A DNA stretch of 15,495 nt, from positions 1 to 15,495 of the forward strand of contig JAKSQR010000022.1 of assembly GCA_024404065.1 (NCBI GenBank), in the 5' to 3' direction. The notes beneath the pieces are model-generated. The model worked only from the letters and a program-made list of their open reading frames with translations, was not told the origin of the DNA and did not search any database. This DNA is from Clostridia bacterium. GTDB lineage: Bacteria; Bacillota; Clostridia; Oscillospirales; Acutalibacteraceae. The translations under genes were made by a program, and so were the position numbers. Shown piece after piece: positions 6,003 through 14,785 of the stretch. Positions within the stretch are counted from its first letter, which is position 1. Each line of letters starts with the position of its first letter.

Positions 6003-8363
6003 TTAATATGTAAGTGTTTCAACAGGTTGCTTATTCAGCTTGCTCTTAAACCACCATATAATGCGTGCAAAAATATTTGTGCTTACTTTTATTTCAACTG
6101 TCTTTTCCTGATTTTCTGTGCTTACAACATTGCCGTTTGCATCTATTATTTTACAGGTGTAGGTTTTACTTTTTGTAAGCATTTCGGTAACATAGCGGAT
6201 TGTATCACTGCCGTCTTCACCTACCTGAGCAGAGCCATCATACCATATAATCTTATAACCATCAGGTAAATTTTTAACATTTGCCTCAAGTACAACAATA
6301 GTTTTATAGCCTACCTTTTTACCTTTAACCACAGTTATTTCTGCCTTGCTGAGCTGTGTTTTTTCGTAAAGCTCTGAGTTAAAAATCTCACTGCACTTAT
6401 CGCATACGCCATCACCATTTTCATCAGTATGACCATCTTTTAGCGAGCAATAAGAAATGCCTGTGCCTCTTTCAAAAACTATATCTGATGTGCTGAATTT
6501 TCCTGTTTCAGCACTGTAAGATGGAATGTTTACAGGCAACTTGCCATCAGCACCATAAACGCCAAGCAAAACCTCAACCCCTGCAGTCAGGTTAGGTCCG
6601 CAGGCTGCTTTACTCTCAGTAATGCCACCTATGAGCGCCTCAGTAGGGTCAACCGCTGAGCCCTTATCGCCATAAACTGCCATTATTGCATCTGCGTAGT
6701 CTGCAAATAAAGATACATCATAAGGCTTGTCGGCAGATAAATGAACTGTCTTTTTACCATCTGAATGAGCAGTCTTAAGTAAATTCGCAGGAGCATTATA
6801 GAGCCAACTGCCATTTTTTATAGTATTAGCCGATGATATTTCGCTGACTACCACAACTGTATCTGCCCACTCAATCTGAGAGGTTATATCAGGTGTTACA
6901 TCAGCAGCATCAGCGGATGAATATACTGTAATTTTAACCTGAGCGCCATCAGGAATTATGCCACAGGCTTTTGCTCTGTTCCAGCCCATTGCCATCTGAC
7001 CGGGCTCGTTACTGTATGGGTTAAGTATAAGCAGCTTGCTATTATCATTAAGTGCAAGGGGCAGGATTTTATTATCGTTTTTTAATACGGTTACGCCCTC
7101 TGCTGAAATTCTTCTTTCAGTTTCTCTGTTTTGCTTACTGCCTACAACTGAGAGTGCCTTTTCAAGAGAGTAATCATTTACATCAAAATCAAGAATGCCG
7201 TTATTCTCTTTAACGGTAAGGATACGCTTTACTGCGTCGTTAATTCTCTCTGTTTTAATTTCGCCATTTTCAACTGCTTTGCAAAGAGATGAAATGTAGC
7301 TATCAAGCGCCTGAATATCACTTGCTTTTACAACGGTAACGGGCATACAAAGCATATCCACGCCTGCATTTATGGCAAGCTTTGAAGCCTGAAGAATATC
7401 CCAGTTATTAGCAACGCCTGCCATATTCATGGCATCGGTTACAACAATGCCCTTAAAGCCGAATTTTTCTTTAAGTAAACCAGTAACAATATCATCAGAA
7501 AGGGTTGCAGGAAGCATCTCCTCATTACCTGTTTTTTCTGATAATACCTTGTCTTTTTCAACCTGCGGGAAGAGGATATGTGCGGTCATTACCATATCAG
7601 CGTTTTTTGATATATTCTGATAGGGCAAAAGCTCATTTTTCATAAGCTCATCAAGGGATTTATCTACTGATGGCAAACCATAATGGCTGTCTGTTTCAGT
7701 ATCGCCATGACCGGGAAAATGCTTAAGGCAGCCTACAACTCCTTTTGACTTAAGACCTTTAAGCATTTCGTCTGCAAAGGCACTTACCATTGCAGGGTCA
7801 TCACCAAATGACCTGAGACCAATTACCGAATTATTAGGGTTGCTGTTTACATCAACTACGGGGGCAAGGTTTGTATTTATGCCTAAAGCACTAAGCTCAG
7901 AGCCTATAACTGTGCCTGCATCATAGCCGTTATCAGGGTTTCCCGTAGCGGCAAGAGCCATATTGCCGGGCATAGCAGTGCCTGAGCCTAATCTGTAAAC
8001 CATACCGCCTTCCTGATCCGCTGCAATAAGCATAGGAATACCGCCATTTTCAGTGGTGGCAGACTGAAGATCCATTGTAAGATTGAATGTACCCTCTGTG
8101 GTTTTGATATGCTTTGAAAAATAGATAACAGAACCTAAATTATGATTTTTAAGCATTTCTTTTACATCATCGTTAAGGCCTGTATATTCGCCTGTTGTGC
8201 CGTAATCTATTTCAATCATCAGCATCTGCTCAATCTTTTGCTGAAGACTCATCTCTGACAGAATTTTATCTGCTCTGCTTTCTGCTGCAAAAGCATTTAC
8301 AGGGCATATCATTGATATAAGAGCAATAACCATTGATAAGGTTACTGATAACACCTTTTTCAT
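6003..8363 (-). CDS. Secreted glycoside hydrolase family 3, NagZ-like beta-N-acetylhexosaminidase, with Ig-like C-terminus
   Basis: This 786-residue exported enzyme is predicted to release terminal beta-linked N-acetylglucosamine. A signal peptide covers residues 1-26 (basic MKK, hydrophobic core, AFA before A27). The GH3 barrel (about 30-390) contains the NagZ-subgroup signature KHFPGHGDTETDSH (214-227), whose D225/H227 pair supplies the acid/base in NagZ enzymes, and VVTDAMNMAG (307-316) with D310 as nucleophile. A GH3 C-terminal domain follows (about 415-635). Residues 639-657 hold a linker with C639, H645, C654, C657 and a DENGDG acidic loop, then an Ig-like domain (about 668-760). The tail IFARIIWWFKSKLNK (764-777) is short, hydrophobic and basic; no LPxTG motif is present. 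The signature favours N-acetylhexosaminidase over beta-glucosidase, but the substrate (peptidoglycan fragment, chitin or host glycan) is open. GGAGG precedes the ATG. Confidence 0.92.
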   Translation of the reverse strand: MKKVLSVTLSMVIALISMICPVNAFAAESRADKILSEMSLQQKIEQMLMIEIDYGTTGEYTGLNDDVKEMLKNHNLGSVIYFSKHIKTTEGTFNLTMDLQSATTENGGIPMLIAADQEGGMVYRLGSGTAMPGNMALAATGNPDNGYDAGTVIGSELSALGINTNLAPVVDVNSNPNNSVIGLRSFGDDPAMVSAFADEMLKGLKSKGVVGCLKHFPGHGDTETDSHYGLPSVDKSLDELMKNELLPYQNISKNADMVMTAHILFPQVEKDKVLSEKTGNEEMLPATLSDDIVTGLLKEKFGFKGIVVTDAMNMAGVANNWDILQASKLAINAGVDMLCMPVTVVKASDIQALDSYISSLCKAVENGEIKTERINDAVKRILTVKENNGILDFDVNDYSLEKALSVVGSKQNRETERRISAEGVTVLKNDNKILPLALNDNSKLLILNPYSNEPGQMAMGWNRAKACGIIPDGAQVKITVYSSADAADVTPDITSQIEWADTVVVVSEISSANTIKNGSWLYNAPANLLKTAHSDGKKTVHLSADKPYDVSLFADYADAIMAVYGDKGSAVDPTEALIGGITESKAACGPNLTAGVEVLLGVYGADGKLPVNIPSYSAETGKFSTSDIVFERGTGISYCSLKDGHTDENGDGVCDKCSEIFNSELYEKTQLSKAEITVVKGKKVGYKTIVVLEANVKNLPDGYKIIWYDGSAQVGEDGSDTIRYVTEMLTKSKTYTCKIIDANGNVVSTENQEKTVEIKVSTNIFARIIWWFKSKLNKQPVETLTY

Positions 8364-8395
8364 AAAGAACCTCCGATTGAAGATTTTACTAAAGT

Positions 8396-8424
8396 ATTAT
8401 ACCAAATGATACACTCAATGTAAA
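8396..8424 (-). promoter_or_regulatory. Extended -10 sigma-A promoter of the glycosidase gene
   Basis: On the minus strand TTTACA (8419-8424) lies 17 bases from TATAAT (8396-8401). The bases just before the -10 box read TGG, giving an extended -10 (TGnTATAAT). Transcription should start near 8389, about 25 bases before the ATG. Confidence 0.8.
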
Positions 8425-8506
8425 GAAACTCATTTCTTATTTCCAGTACAGAATAATACTTTTTTATTTGTTGCATTATATACAATTTTACGCTGATATA
8501 TTCTAC

Positions 8507-8535
8507 TTGTACAAATGTAACATATATTGTAAAAT
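8507..8535 (+). promoter_or_regulatory. Probable promoter of the alpha-mannosidase operon
   Basis: TTGTAC (8507-8512), a 17-base spacer and TAAAAT (8530-8535) form a sigma-A-like promoter for the rightward operon, 34 bases before the ATG. An alternative perfect -10 box TATAAT lies at 8543-8548, but it has no convincing -35 at the right distance. The two divergent promoters of this 205-base gap do not overlap. Confidence 0.6.
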
Positions 8536-8568
8536 GTCTATGTATAATAAAATTTTAAGGAGCATACT

Positions 8569-11496
8569 ATGGCTGCTAAAGACTTCAGACCCGAGCATAT
8601 TACTAATCTTAATACCCTTCGCAAAAAGACAATTACAAAAATTGCCCCTCTTACCACCTATGTTGCTACATCAGATGAGCCTGTAGCTATTGAAAAGCGC
8701 AATAGCCTCAGCTACAAAAAAATTATGCCTGGCTACCCCTGGGCTAAAAAGGTTTATGACTGTGGCTGGTTTCACTTTGAGGGTGAAATTCCTGATGAGA
8801 TACCCGGTTGTCACCTTATGCTTAACATAAACATTGGCGGTGAAGGTCTTGCCTACTCAAACGATAACAAGCCATACGAAATGATTTCAATAAAAGCCTC
8901 CCCCATTGAGCAATTTTCTCTTGAAAGAGGAAAAAGTATGATTGCCATAAGTGACGCAATCATAAAGAACGGTAAAATTGATTTTTATATGGACGCAGGC
9001 TACAATGCTACAATCGGCGTTACACCTGTCGGCATTGGTTTATTTGGCAATGCTGATATAGTAGCTATAAATGATGCTTATTATGATTTCTTCTACGATT
9101 ATCTGGCTGTGGTTTCTCTTTACACCGCAATGCCGGATAGCGATAAAATTGCCATAGGCTTTGCCCTTGACGAAAGCTACAAGGCTGCAATGAGTGGCGA
9201 TACACAAAAGGCAAGAGCAACCCTTGGCAAATATATCAATTCAGAGCCTCTTGATTTCAAGCTTTATGCAGTAGGTCACTCTCACCTTGACCTTGCATGG
9301 CTCTGGCCTATAAGAGAAACAAAGAGAAAATCTGTACGTACCTTTACAAGGCAGATGAACAATATAGAAAAGTTTGATGACTATATTTACGGTGCGTCAC
9401 AGCCCTGGCAGTTTGAGTACTTAAAAAATAATCAGCCTGCCGTATATGAGCGTATTAAAAATTATGTAGAGCTTGGCAGAATTGAGCCCCAGGGCGGTAT
9501 GTATGTTGAAGCAGATACCAACATTTCAGGCGGTGAAGCTTTAATCAGACAATTCTGGTATGGCAAAAAGTTCTTTAAGGATGAATTTGGCAAGGATATG
9601 GAAATCTGCTGGCTTCCCGACGTATTCGGCTACAACGGTAACCTGCCACAGATTATGAAAAAATGTCAGATACCCTATTTCTTCACAATTAAGCTCTCCT
9701 GGAATGAACATAATAAATTCCCCAACAGGTCATTTAACTGGAGCGGTATTGACGGCTCAGAGGTGCTTGTACACATGGCACCCGATGAAACCTACAACAG
9801 CAACTGCTCCCCTGCCAAAACTCAGCACGCTTACGAAAACTACCCTGAAAAGGATGTTTCAAGAGAAGCTCTTTATGTTTACGGCGTAGGTGACGGCGGT
9901 GGCGGACCCAGCAATGTACATCTTGAATTTCTTAACAGACAGCACTCCATGTACAAGACCCCTGTTGTTGAAAAGTCATCCGCTATTGATTACTTCAAAA
10001 TACTTGAAGGCTACAGAGAAAAGCTCCCATCATACAGCGGTGAATTATACCTTGAAAAGCATCAGGGCACCTATACCACACAGGGCAGAAACAAGCGCTA
10101 TAACAGGCTTTGTGAATACGCCCTTGAGGATATAGAAACTCTCTCATCAATAGCCTACCTTAAAGGCAGAGAGTATAATTCAGAAAAGATAGATAAATGG
10201 TGGAAGGAGATACTTCTTTACCAGTTCCACGATATTATACCCGGCTCATCAATAGGCAGAGTATATGATGAATCCACAGCAAGATATGCTCAGATTCTTA
10301 AAGAAATAGAAGCAGAGAAAAAAGAGATACTCACTTTCCTTTCAGGTGAAGGCGACAAAGTATTTGCATTTAACCCCACATCATTTGAAAGAGAAGAAAT
10401 TACAGGCGGCAAGGCTTGTAACGTATCTGCCTTTGCTTCCGCTCCCCTTAAATCTGTAAGCGGTGATATTAAGCTCTCAGCAGGCAGTGATACACTCGCT
10501 AATAAATATCTCACAGTTAAATTTAACAGAAGCGGTGAGATTATTTCACTTAAAGATGCAGAGGGCAAGGAATACTCAAAGGAATACCTTAACAGACTTA
10601 AGCTGTTTTATGATAAGCCCCTTTTCTTTAACGCATGGGATATAGACTGGAAGTATCACGATAAAAAAGGTCTCACCCTCAAGGCTTATAAGAGCGAAAC
10701 CTTAGCAGATAAAACTGAGGTTAAACGAATAAACTATTACAGACATGGTCTTTCACACATTACTCAGGAGATTTCTCTTGGTATAAATGATGACTTTGTA
10801 AAGATTAAAACCAAGGCTGATTTCCACGAAACCTTCCAGATGCTCAGAGCAGAATTTGTACCCACAGTATTTGCCCCCGAGGTTTCCTGTGATATTCAGT
10901 ATGGTACAATCAAGCGCACCACAAAGAACCAGACTCTGCTTGAAAAGGCACAGTTTGAGATTTGCGCTCACAAATATATTGATGTATCTGATGATGAATG
11001 TGGTTTCTCACTTCTTAATGACTGCAAGTATGGTCACAGAGTAAAAGAGGGTCTTATTTCACTTAACCTTTTAAGGTCACCTAAAATTCCTGACCCTAAA
11101 GCTGATATGGGTAAGCACGAATTTACTTATGCAATTTATCCCCATAAAAACGGTCTTTCACTTGATACTCTTAAGAGAGCCTATTCACTTAATAAGCCTC
11201 TTTACACCTACAAGGGTGAGCAGGCAATTGAGCCTATCATAAGTGTAGATAACGAAAACATAGTTATTGAGCTTGTTAAGAAGGCATATAACGATAACGC
11301 CCTTATTGTAAGAATGTATGAATCACAGGGCATTGAGGAAAGCACAAAGCTTGATATACTCTTTGACCACGGCACAGTTACCGAAACTGATATGCTTGAA
11401 AAAGGCGGTAAGAGAGCAAGCCTTAAGGCACTTAAATTCACTCCTTATGAGATAAAAACAATTAAAATCAAGCTTAAAGAAACAGAGGACAGATAA
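8569..11496 (+). CDS. Alpha-mannosidase, glycoside hydrolase family 38
   Basis: This 975-residue enzyme hydrolyses terminal alpha-mannosides with retention, using a divalent metal. It has no signal peptide, so it acts in the cytoplasm. The first 230 residues or so match the non-catalytic N-terminal region of large bacterial and Ams1-type enzymes. The catalytic domain starts at AVGHSHLDLAWLWP (234-247), where H239 and D241 are metal ligands. D351 in WLPDVFGYNG (348-357) is the nucleophile, and H554 in YQFHDIIPGS (551-560) is the fourth ligand, equivalent to H471 of Drosophila Golgi mannosidase II. The mid helical and C-terminal beta domains follow, so the protein is full length. AAGGAG lies 6 bases before the ATG. 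The symporter gene starts on the base after this stop codon, so the two are coupled: imported mannosides would be split here. Linkage preference cannot be read from sequence. Confidence 0.95.
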   Translation: MAAKDFRPEHITNLNTLRKKTITKIAPLTTYVATSDEPVAIEKRNSLSYKKIMPGYPWAKKVYDCGWFHFEGEIPDEIPGCHLMLNINIGGEGLAYSNDNKPYEMISIKASPIEQFSLERGKSMIAISDAIIKNGKIDFYMDAGYNATIGVTPVGIGLFGNADIVAINDAYYDFFYDYLAVVSLYTAMPDSDKIAIGFALDESYKAAMSGDTQKARATLGKYINSEPLDFKLYAVGHSHLDLAWLWPIRETKRKSVRTFTRQMNNIEKFDDYIYGASQPWQFEYLKNNQPAVYERIKNYVELGRIEPQGGMYVEADTNISGGEALIRQFWYGKKFFKDEFGKDMEICWLPDVFGYNGNLPQIMKKCQIPYFFTIKLSWNEHNKFPNRSFNWSGIDGSEVLVHMAPDETYNSNCSPAKTQHAYENYPEKDVSREALYVYGVGDGGGGPSNVHLEFLNRQHSMYKTPVVEKSSAIDYFKILEGYREKLPSYSGELYLEKHQGTYTTQGRNKRYNRLCEYALEDIETLSSIAYLKGREYNSEKIDKWWKEILLYQFHDIIPGSSIGRVYDESTARYAQILKEIEAEKKEILTFLSGEGDKVFAFNPTSFEREEITGGKACNVSAFASAPLKSVSGDIKLSAGSDTLANKYLTVKFNRSGEIISLKDAEGKEYSKEYLNRLKLFYDKPLFFNAWDIDWKYHDKKGLTLKAYKSETLADKTEVKRINYYRHGLSHITQEISLGINDDFVKIKTKADFHETFQMLRAEFVPTVFAPEVSCDIQYGTIKRTTKNQTLLEKAQFEICAHKYIDVSDDECGFSLLNDCKYGHRVKEGLISLNLLRSPKIPDPKADMGKHEFTYAIYPHKNGLSLDTLKRAYSLNKPLYTYKGEQAIEPIISVDNENIVIELVKKAYNDNALIVRMYESQGIEESTKLDILFDHGTVTETDMLEKGGKRASLKALKFTPYEIKTIKIKLKETEDR

Positions 11497-12951
11497 ATGG
11501 AAAACATAGCTACAGAGCGCCGCTATGTAGGCACTAAAGAAACCATACTTTACGGTGTGGCAAATGGTGGCCAGTGCATAGGCTATAACTTAGTAAGGGC
11601 GCAGCTTACCTTCTTCCTTGTAACTGTATGCAGAATCCCTGCAGCAGCAGTTGCAACAATGGTGCTTATAATGGGTACATGGGATACCCTTAACGACCCT
11701 CTTATGGGCTCAATAGTTGACCGCACAAGAACAAGATATGGTAAATTAAGACCCTATCTTTTGTTTGTACCCATTCCCCTTTCAGTAGTTACTATACTGC
11801 TTTTTTCAGGCGGTGAATTACTTAAGGATGTTAAATCCACAGCAATTAAAATTGCCTTTATGTATATCTCCTATTTCTTGTGGGAATTTTTCTACACAAT
11901 AGGTGATATCCCCTTCTGGGGCCTTTCAGCAGCAATCTCACCAAGCCCCTCAGACCGCTCAAGAGTAATTACCAGTGCAAGGCTTATTTCAGGTATAATC
12001 GGTGGTATTGTAGGCATCGGCATACCTCTTATGATTGACCTTAGCAACAACAATATTGTTAATATTACTCTTTCTCAGGTATTCCTGATTTTTGGCGTGC
12101 TTGCAGGCACTTTAGGCACAGGTCTCTTTGCTCTTTCAGGAATCTGCACTAAGGAAAGAGTTGTACAGTCCACTAAAGAAGAGGGATTATTCACAATATT
12201 CAAAGCCCTTAAAAATAACAAGCCTCTTCTGCTTATCGTTATAGCAAACACCATTGCAACAGTAGGTGGTATTGGCGGTGTATTTACACAGTATTACTAC
12301 ATTTACTCCTTAGGCTTTGCATCCCTTACAATTGTTGCAGGTATTCCCGGCACAGTAGTTTCATTGCTTGCATTCCTGTTTATACCTAAAATTGAAAAGG
12401 TATTCTCATCAAAGCAGGTTGTTATATTTAATGCAGTGCTTAATGCTGTTGTAGGCACACTTGTATTTGTAATAGGCTCAGGCTCATACACAAACCCCAG
12501 AGTAATTGTGCCTCTGCTTGCGGTTTCAGGTATTTTCACTTCATTTACAACCAGCCTTAATGCAGTTATACCAACCAAAATGATTGGTGATACTGTTGAC
12601 TATGTTGAGTGGAAAACAGGCGAAAGAAATGAAGGTATCACATTCTCATTCTTAACCTTTATCTCAAAGCTTACAGGCTCATTCTCAACAGCTATTGCAA
12701 CCTTTATAATGCCACTTATCGGCCTTCAGAGCATTGACAATGAGTGGCAGCTTGTAGATAGTGGAGTAAATACAAGGTTATGGCTTTGGGCGCTTATCAC
12801 AATTATTCCCCACACGCTTAACCTGCTTTCACTTATCCCCTATATTTTCTACAAGTTAGATGGTAAAACTCTTGCTAAAATTCAGTATGAAATAAATATA
12901 CGCAGGCTTGAAAAAACTGCAGCCGTTTCATCAGAAAGCAAAACAGATTAA
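11497..12951 (+). CDS. GPH-family (MelB-like) sugar:cation symporter
   Basis: This 484-residue membrane protein has about 12 helices and is predicted to import a glycoside with a sodium or proton gradient. Helix II carries the family motif WDTLNDPLMG (62-71). D63 and D67 correspond to the cation-site aspartates D55 and D59 of MelB. The cytoplasmic loop VDRTRTRYGKLRPYLL (74-89) is typical, and D137 in GDIPFW matches MelB D124. All three cation-site acids are therefore kept. The start codon follows the alpha-mannosidase stop directly (TAA then ATG), with GAGGA just upstream inside the mannosidase gene. This coupling makes an alpha-mannoside, perhaps a mannose disaccharide or short oligosaccharide, the most likely cargo. 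That is an inference from context, since the family also carries galactosides, xylosides and glucuronides. Confidence 0.93.
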   Translation: MENIATERRYVGTKETILYGVANGGQCIGYNLVRAQLTFFLVTVCRIPAAAVATMVLIMGTWDTLNDPLMGSIVDRTRTRYGKLRPYLLFVPIPLSVVTILLFSGGELLKDVKSTAIKIAFMYISYFLWEFFYTIGDIPFWGLSAAISPSPSDRSRVITSARLISGIIGGIVGIGIPLMIDLSNNNIVNITLSQVFLIFGVLAGTLGTGLFALSGICTKERVVQSTKEEGLFTIFKALKNNKPLLLIVIANTIATVGGIGGVFTQYYYIYSLGFASLTIVAGIPGTVVSLLAFLFIPKIEKVFSSKQVVIFNAVLNAVVGTLVFVIGSGSYTNPRVIVPLLAVSGIFTSFTTSLNAVIPTKMIGDTVDYVEWKTGERNEGITFSFLTFISKLTGSFSTAIATFIMPLIGLQSIDNEWQLVDSGVNTRLWLWALITIIPHTLNLLSLIPYIFYKLDGKTLAKIQYEINIRRLEKTAAVSSESKTD

Positions 12952-12962
12952 AGGGTGACAGT

Positions 12963-13793
12963 ATGAAATTTATATCAGGAATTATGAGCATATTTACCGC
13001 TTTATCCATTTTTGCAAGTGGTATCGGCGCTCAGATCGATGTACTGATAAAACCAGAAAAATACAATGTAATTACACTTGATACATCTTCACTCCCCTCA
13101 CCCATAGAAGCACCTGATGTTGATGCTTTCATTCAGCTTAGCGAAGTTAAAATGCACTATCAGGTTTATGGCGAAGGTAAGAAGCCACTTATACTCATAC
13201 ACGGTAACGGCGGCAGCGTAAACTCACTGCACGAGGCTGCAACATACCTTGCAAATGATTATACAGTTTACGTTACAGAATCCAGATGTCATGGTCAAAG
13301 CAGTGACCCAGGTGAAATTTCCTACTCCCTTATGGCAAAGGATATAGTTGAGTTTATAAAAGCAATGGAGCTTGAAAAACCATATATTATGGGTCATAGT
13401 GACGGCGGTATGATTGCCATTACAATTGCAGCAGAATACCCTGATGTGCCCGGTGCAATAATCAGCTGTGGCTCAAACTCCGACCCTGATATGTTTGTGC
13501 CATATTTCCCCTTAGGAGTAAGAATTGAAAATCTTTTCAAGCCGGATAAGCTTAACGATATGATGCTTAACCTGCCTCACTGGGACGAAGAGTATCTTGG
13601 CAAAATCACCTGCCCCACTTATGTGGTATGTGGACAATATGATATAATGTGGCTTACAGATACAATGTTTATCCACGAGTCCATAAAGGGCAGCGATATG
13701 GCAGTAATTAAAAACGCTAACCACGGCAGTTATATGTCAAAAGACGGCAAACAGGCATATATACTTGCAACACAGTGGTTAAAGGATAAATAA
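12963..13793 (+). CDS. Exported alpha/beta-hydrolase, probable esterase
   Basis: This 276-residue protein has a hydrophobic N-terminal segment (residues 3-23) that looks like a signal peptide or membrane anchor, so it probably acts outside the cytoplasm. The fold motifs are clear: oxyanion-hole segment HGNGGS (80-85), nucleophile elbow GHSDGG with S146 (144-149), acid D227 in CGQYD and histidine H254 in ANHGSY. The usual DxRGHGxS motif is changed to ESRCHGQS (106-113), which is uncommon but outside the triad. It is the third gene of the mannosidase operon, 11 bases after the symporter stop, with AAAGGGTGA as ribosome binding site. A role in removing acyl groups from glycans is plausible from context, but lipase, peptidase or dehalogenase-like activities cannot be ruled out by sequence alone. 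Confidence 0.88.
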   Translation: MKFISGIMSIFTALSIFASGIGAQIDVLIKPEKYNVITLDTSSLPSPIEAPDVDAFIQLSEVKMHYQVYGEGKKPLILIHGNGGSVNSLHEAATYLANDYTVYVTESRCHGQSSDPGEISYSLMAKDIVEFIKAMELEKPYIMGHSDGGMIAITIAAEYPDVPGAIISCGSNSDPDMFVPYFPLGVRIENLFKPDKLNDMMLNLPHWDEEYLGKITCPTYVVCGQYDIMWLTDTMFIHESIKGSDMAVIKNANHGSYMSKDGKQAYILATQWLKDK

Positions 13794-13809
13794 TCATAAC
13801 AAACCAAAA

Positions 13810-13844
13810 GCACCCGACCAGAAAGTCGGGTGCAATTTTTTATT
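13810..13844. terminator. Bidirectional rho-independent terminator
   Basis: GCACCCGAC (13810-13818) pairs perfectly with GTCGGGTGC (13825-13833) around a 6-base loop. On the plus strand a run of Ts follows (13836-13844). On the minus strand four Ts follow (13809-13806 region). It lies between the convergent stops of the alpha/beta-hydrolase and SGNH-hydrolase genes and probably serves both. Confidence 0.92.
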
Positions 13845-14654
13845 TTATCTTGCGTTTTCGAGATATTTTTCAAACTCAGGTAACCACCAACGGTAGCCTG
13901 CAAGTGTAGGATGTACGCCATCTGCCATATACAGCTTATAATCCTCATGGCTTACTGCATTCATCTCTTCGTTATTCCACAAATCTATAACACCTATATG
14001 CCACTTGCCCTCAACCTGATAAAGGGCATTTACCATTGCCTCATAATTTTCGCTGTCATACTTTGTGCCGGTATAAAAAGCCACAGGGCAATTCCATGTT
14101 TCATTTGCGTAAGCAATAATATACTCTATGGCACCAATAATTGTGGATGTATCAAAATCATCCTTATTAAAGCTTGTTGAAAGCTCGCCAAGGGGCATAT
14201 TTTTAGTAGCATCATTTGTGGAAAGCTGACATATAAAGCAATAGGCATTTATATCCTTATCAATTGTTTTAAGCCTTGCCACATAAGATTTATCGCCATT
14301 ATCCACAAGGGTTGTGCCACTTACTGCCTCTTTAACAGGAATAATACCATCGCAGTGCTCTAAAAGCTCAACAAAGGAATTGCCAAAAGCCGCATAGCCA
14401 TAAGTAACAGATGAGCCAAGGAAAATAACTGTTTTGCCATTAAGCGAAGTATTACTGTTTACAGGAGCTTTATCCACATAATACTGTGGCATATTGCCCT
14501 TGCTTATCATACCCAAAGCTGCCATAGTAATAACACCACCCAGAACACAAAGAGCAAGAAAGCCTGCCACGCACATTTTAATTATCTTTTTTGTTTTTTC
14601 ACTCATACGCTTTTGTGCATTTTCGTATGTTTCTATCCTTGCCTTTTTACTCAT
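13845..14654 (-). CDS. Membrane-anchored SGNH/GDSL-family hydrolase
   Basis: This 269-residue protein has a basic N-terminus, one membrane helix (about 24-50) and an SGNH hydrolase domain facing outward. Block I is IFLGSSVTYGYA (77-88): S82 is the nucleophile, and S81 replaces the D of GDSL. Block II gives G113 in VSGTTL. Block III is QLSTND (143-148) with N147. Block V is DGVHPTLAGY (245-254) with D245 and H248. The four catalytic positions are all present, so it is probably an active esterase, for example a carbohydrate O-acetylesterase, though the acyl substrate is not evident. AGGAG lies 6 bases before the ATG; a second in-frame Met at residue 17 has no comparable site. The gene is convergent with the hydrolase of the mannosidase operon and ends directly at the shared terminator. 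It has its own promoter. Confidence 0.9.
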   Translation of the reverse strand: MSKKARIETYENAQKRMSEKTKKIIKMCVAGFLALCVLGGVITMAALGMISKGNMPQYYVDKAPVNSNTSLNGKTVIFLGSSVTYGYAAFGNSFVELLEHCDGIIPVKEAVSGTTLVDNGDKSYVARLKTIDKDINAYCFICQLSTNDATKNMPLGELSTSFNKDDFDTSTIIGAIEYIIAYANETWNCPVAFYTGTKYDSENYEAMVNALYQVEGKWHIGVIDLWNNEEMNAVSHEDYKLYMADGVHPTLAGYRWWLPEFEKYLENAR

Positions 14655-14687
14655 ACCAGTCTCCTGAAAAAATATGATACCTGAATG

Positions 14688-14716
14688 ATAATACTATAAC
14701 TTGCTAATATTTTCAA
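14688..14716 (-). promoter_or_regulatory. Promoter of the SGNH hydrolase gene
   Basis: On the minus strand TTGAAA (14711-14716) and TATTAT (14688-14693) are 17 bases apart, and the start codon lies 33 bases beyond the -10 box. The fit to sigma-A consensus is good but not perfect. Confidence 0.65.
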
Positions 14717-14723
14717 TCAGCTA

Positions 14724-14752
14724 TTGCAAAATTTTTGAATTGAGAATAATAT
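14724..14752 (+). promoter_or_regulatory. Promoter of the EamA-type transporter gene
   Basis: TTGCAA (14724-14729) is 17 bases from TAATAT (14747-14752), and AAGGAG plus the ATG follow 20-34 bases later. Its -35 box lies only 7 bases from the -35 box of the divergent SGNH promoter, so the two could compete for polymerase or share a regulator. Confidence 0.65.
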
Positions 14753-14785
14753 GAATGTAGCAAAATAAAAAAAGGAGTAACTACT

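Noticed and set aside
8543..8548. TATAAT as the main -10 box for the mannosidase operon
   Set aside because: No -35 hexamer is found 16-18 bases upstream; the TTGTAC-17-TAAAAT pair is a better fit, though this box could still contribute.
8468..8686. Upstream open frame of 72 codons before the alpha-mannosidase
   Set aside because: It starts before the predicted promoter, has no ribosome binding site and overlaps the real gene in another frame.
10290..11441. Several minus-strand open frames within the alpha-mannosidase gene (10290-10568, 10753-10971, 11208-11441)
   Set aside because: They are serine- and leucine-rich mirror frames with no ribosome binding sites or domain signatures.
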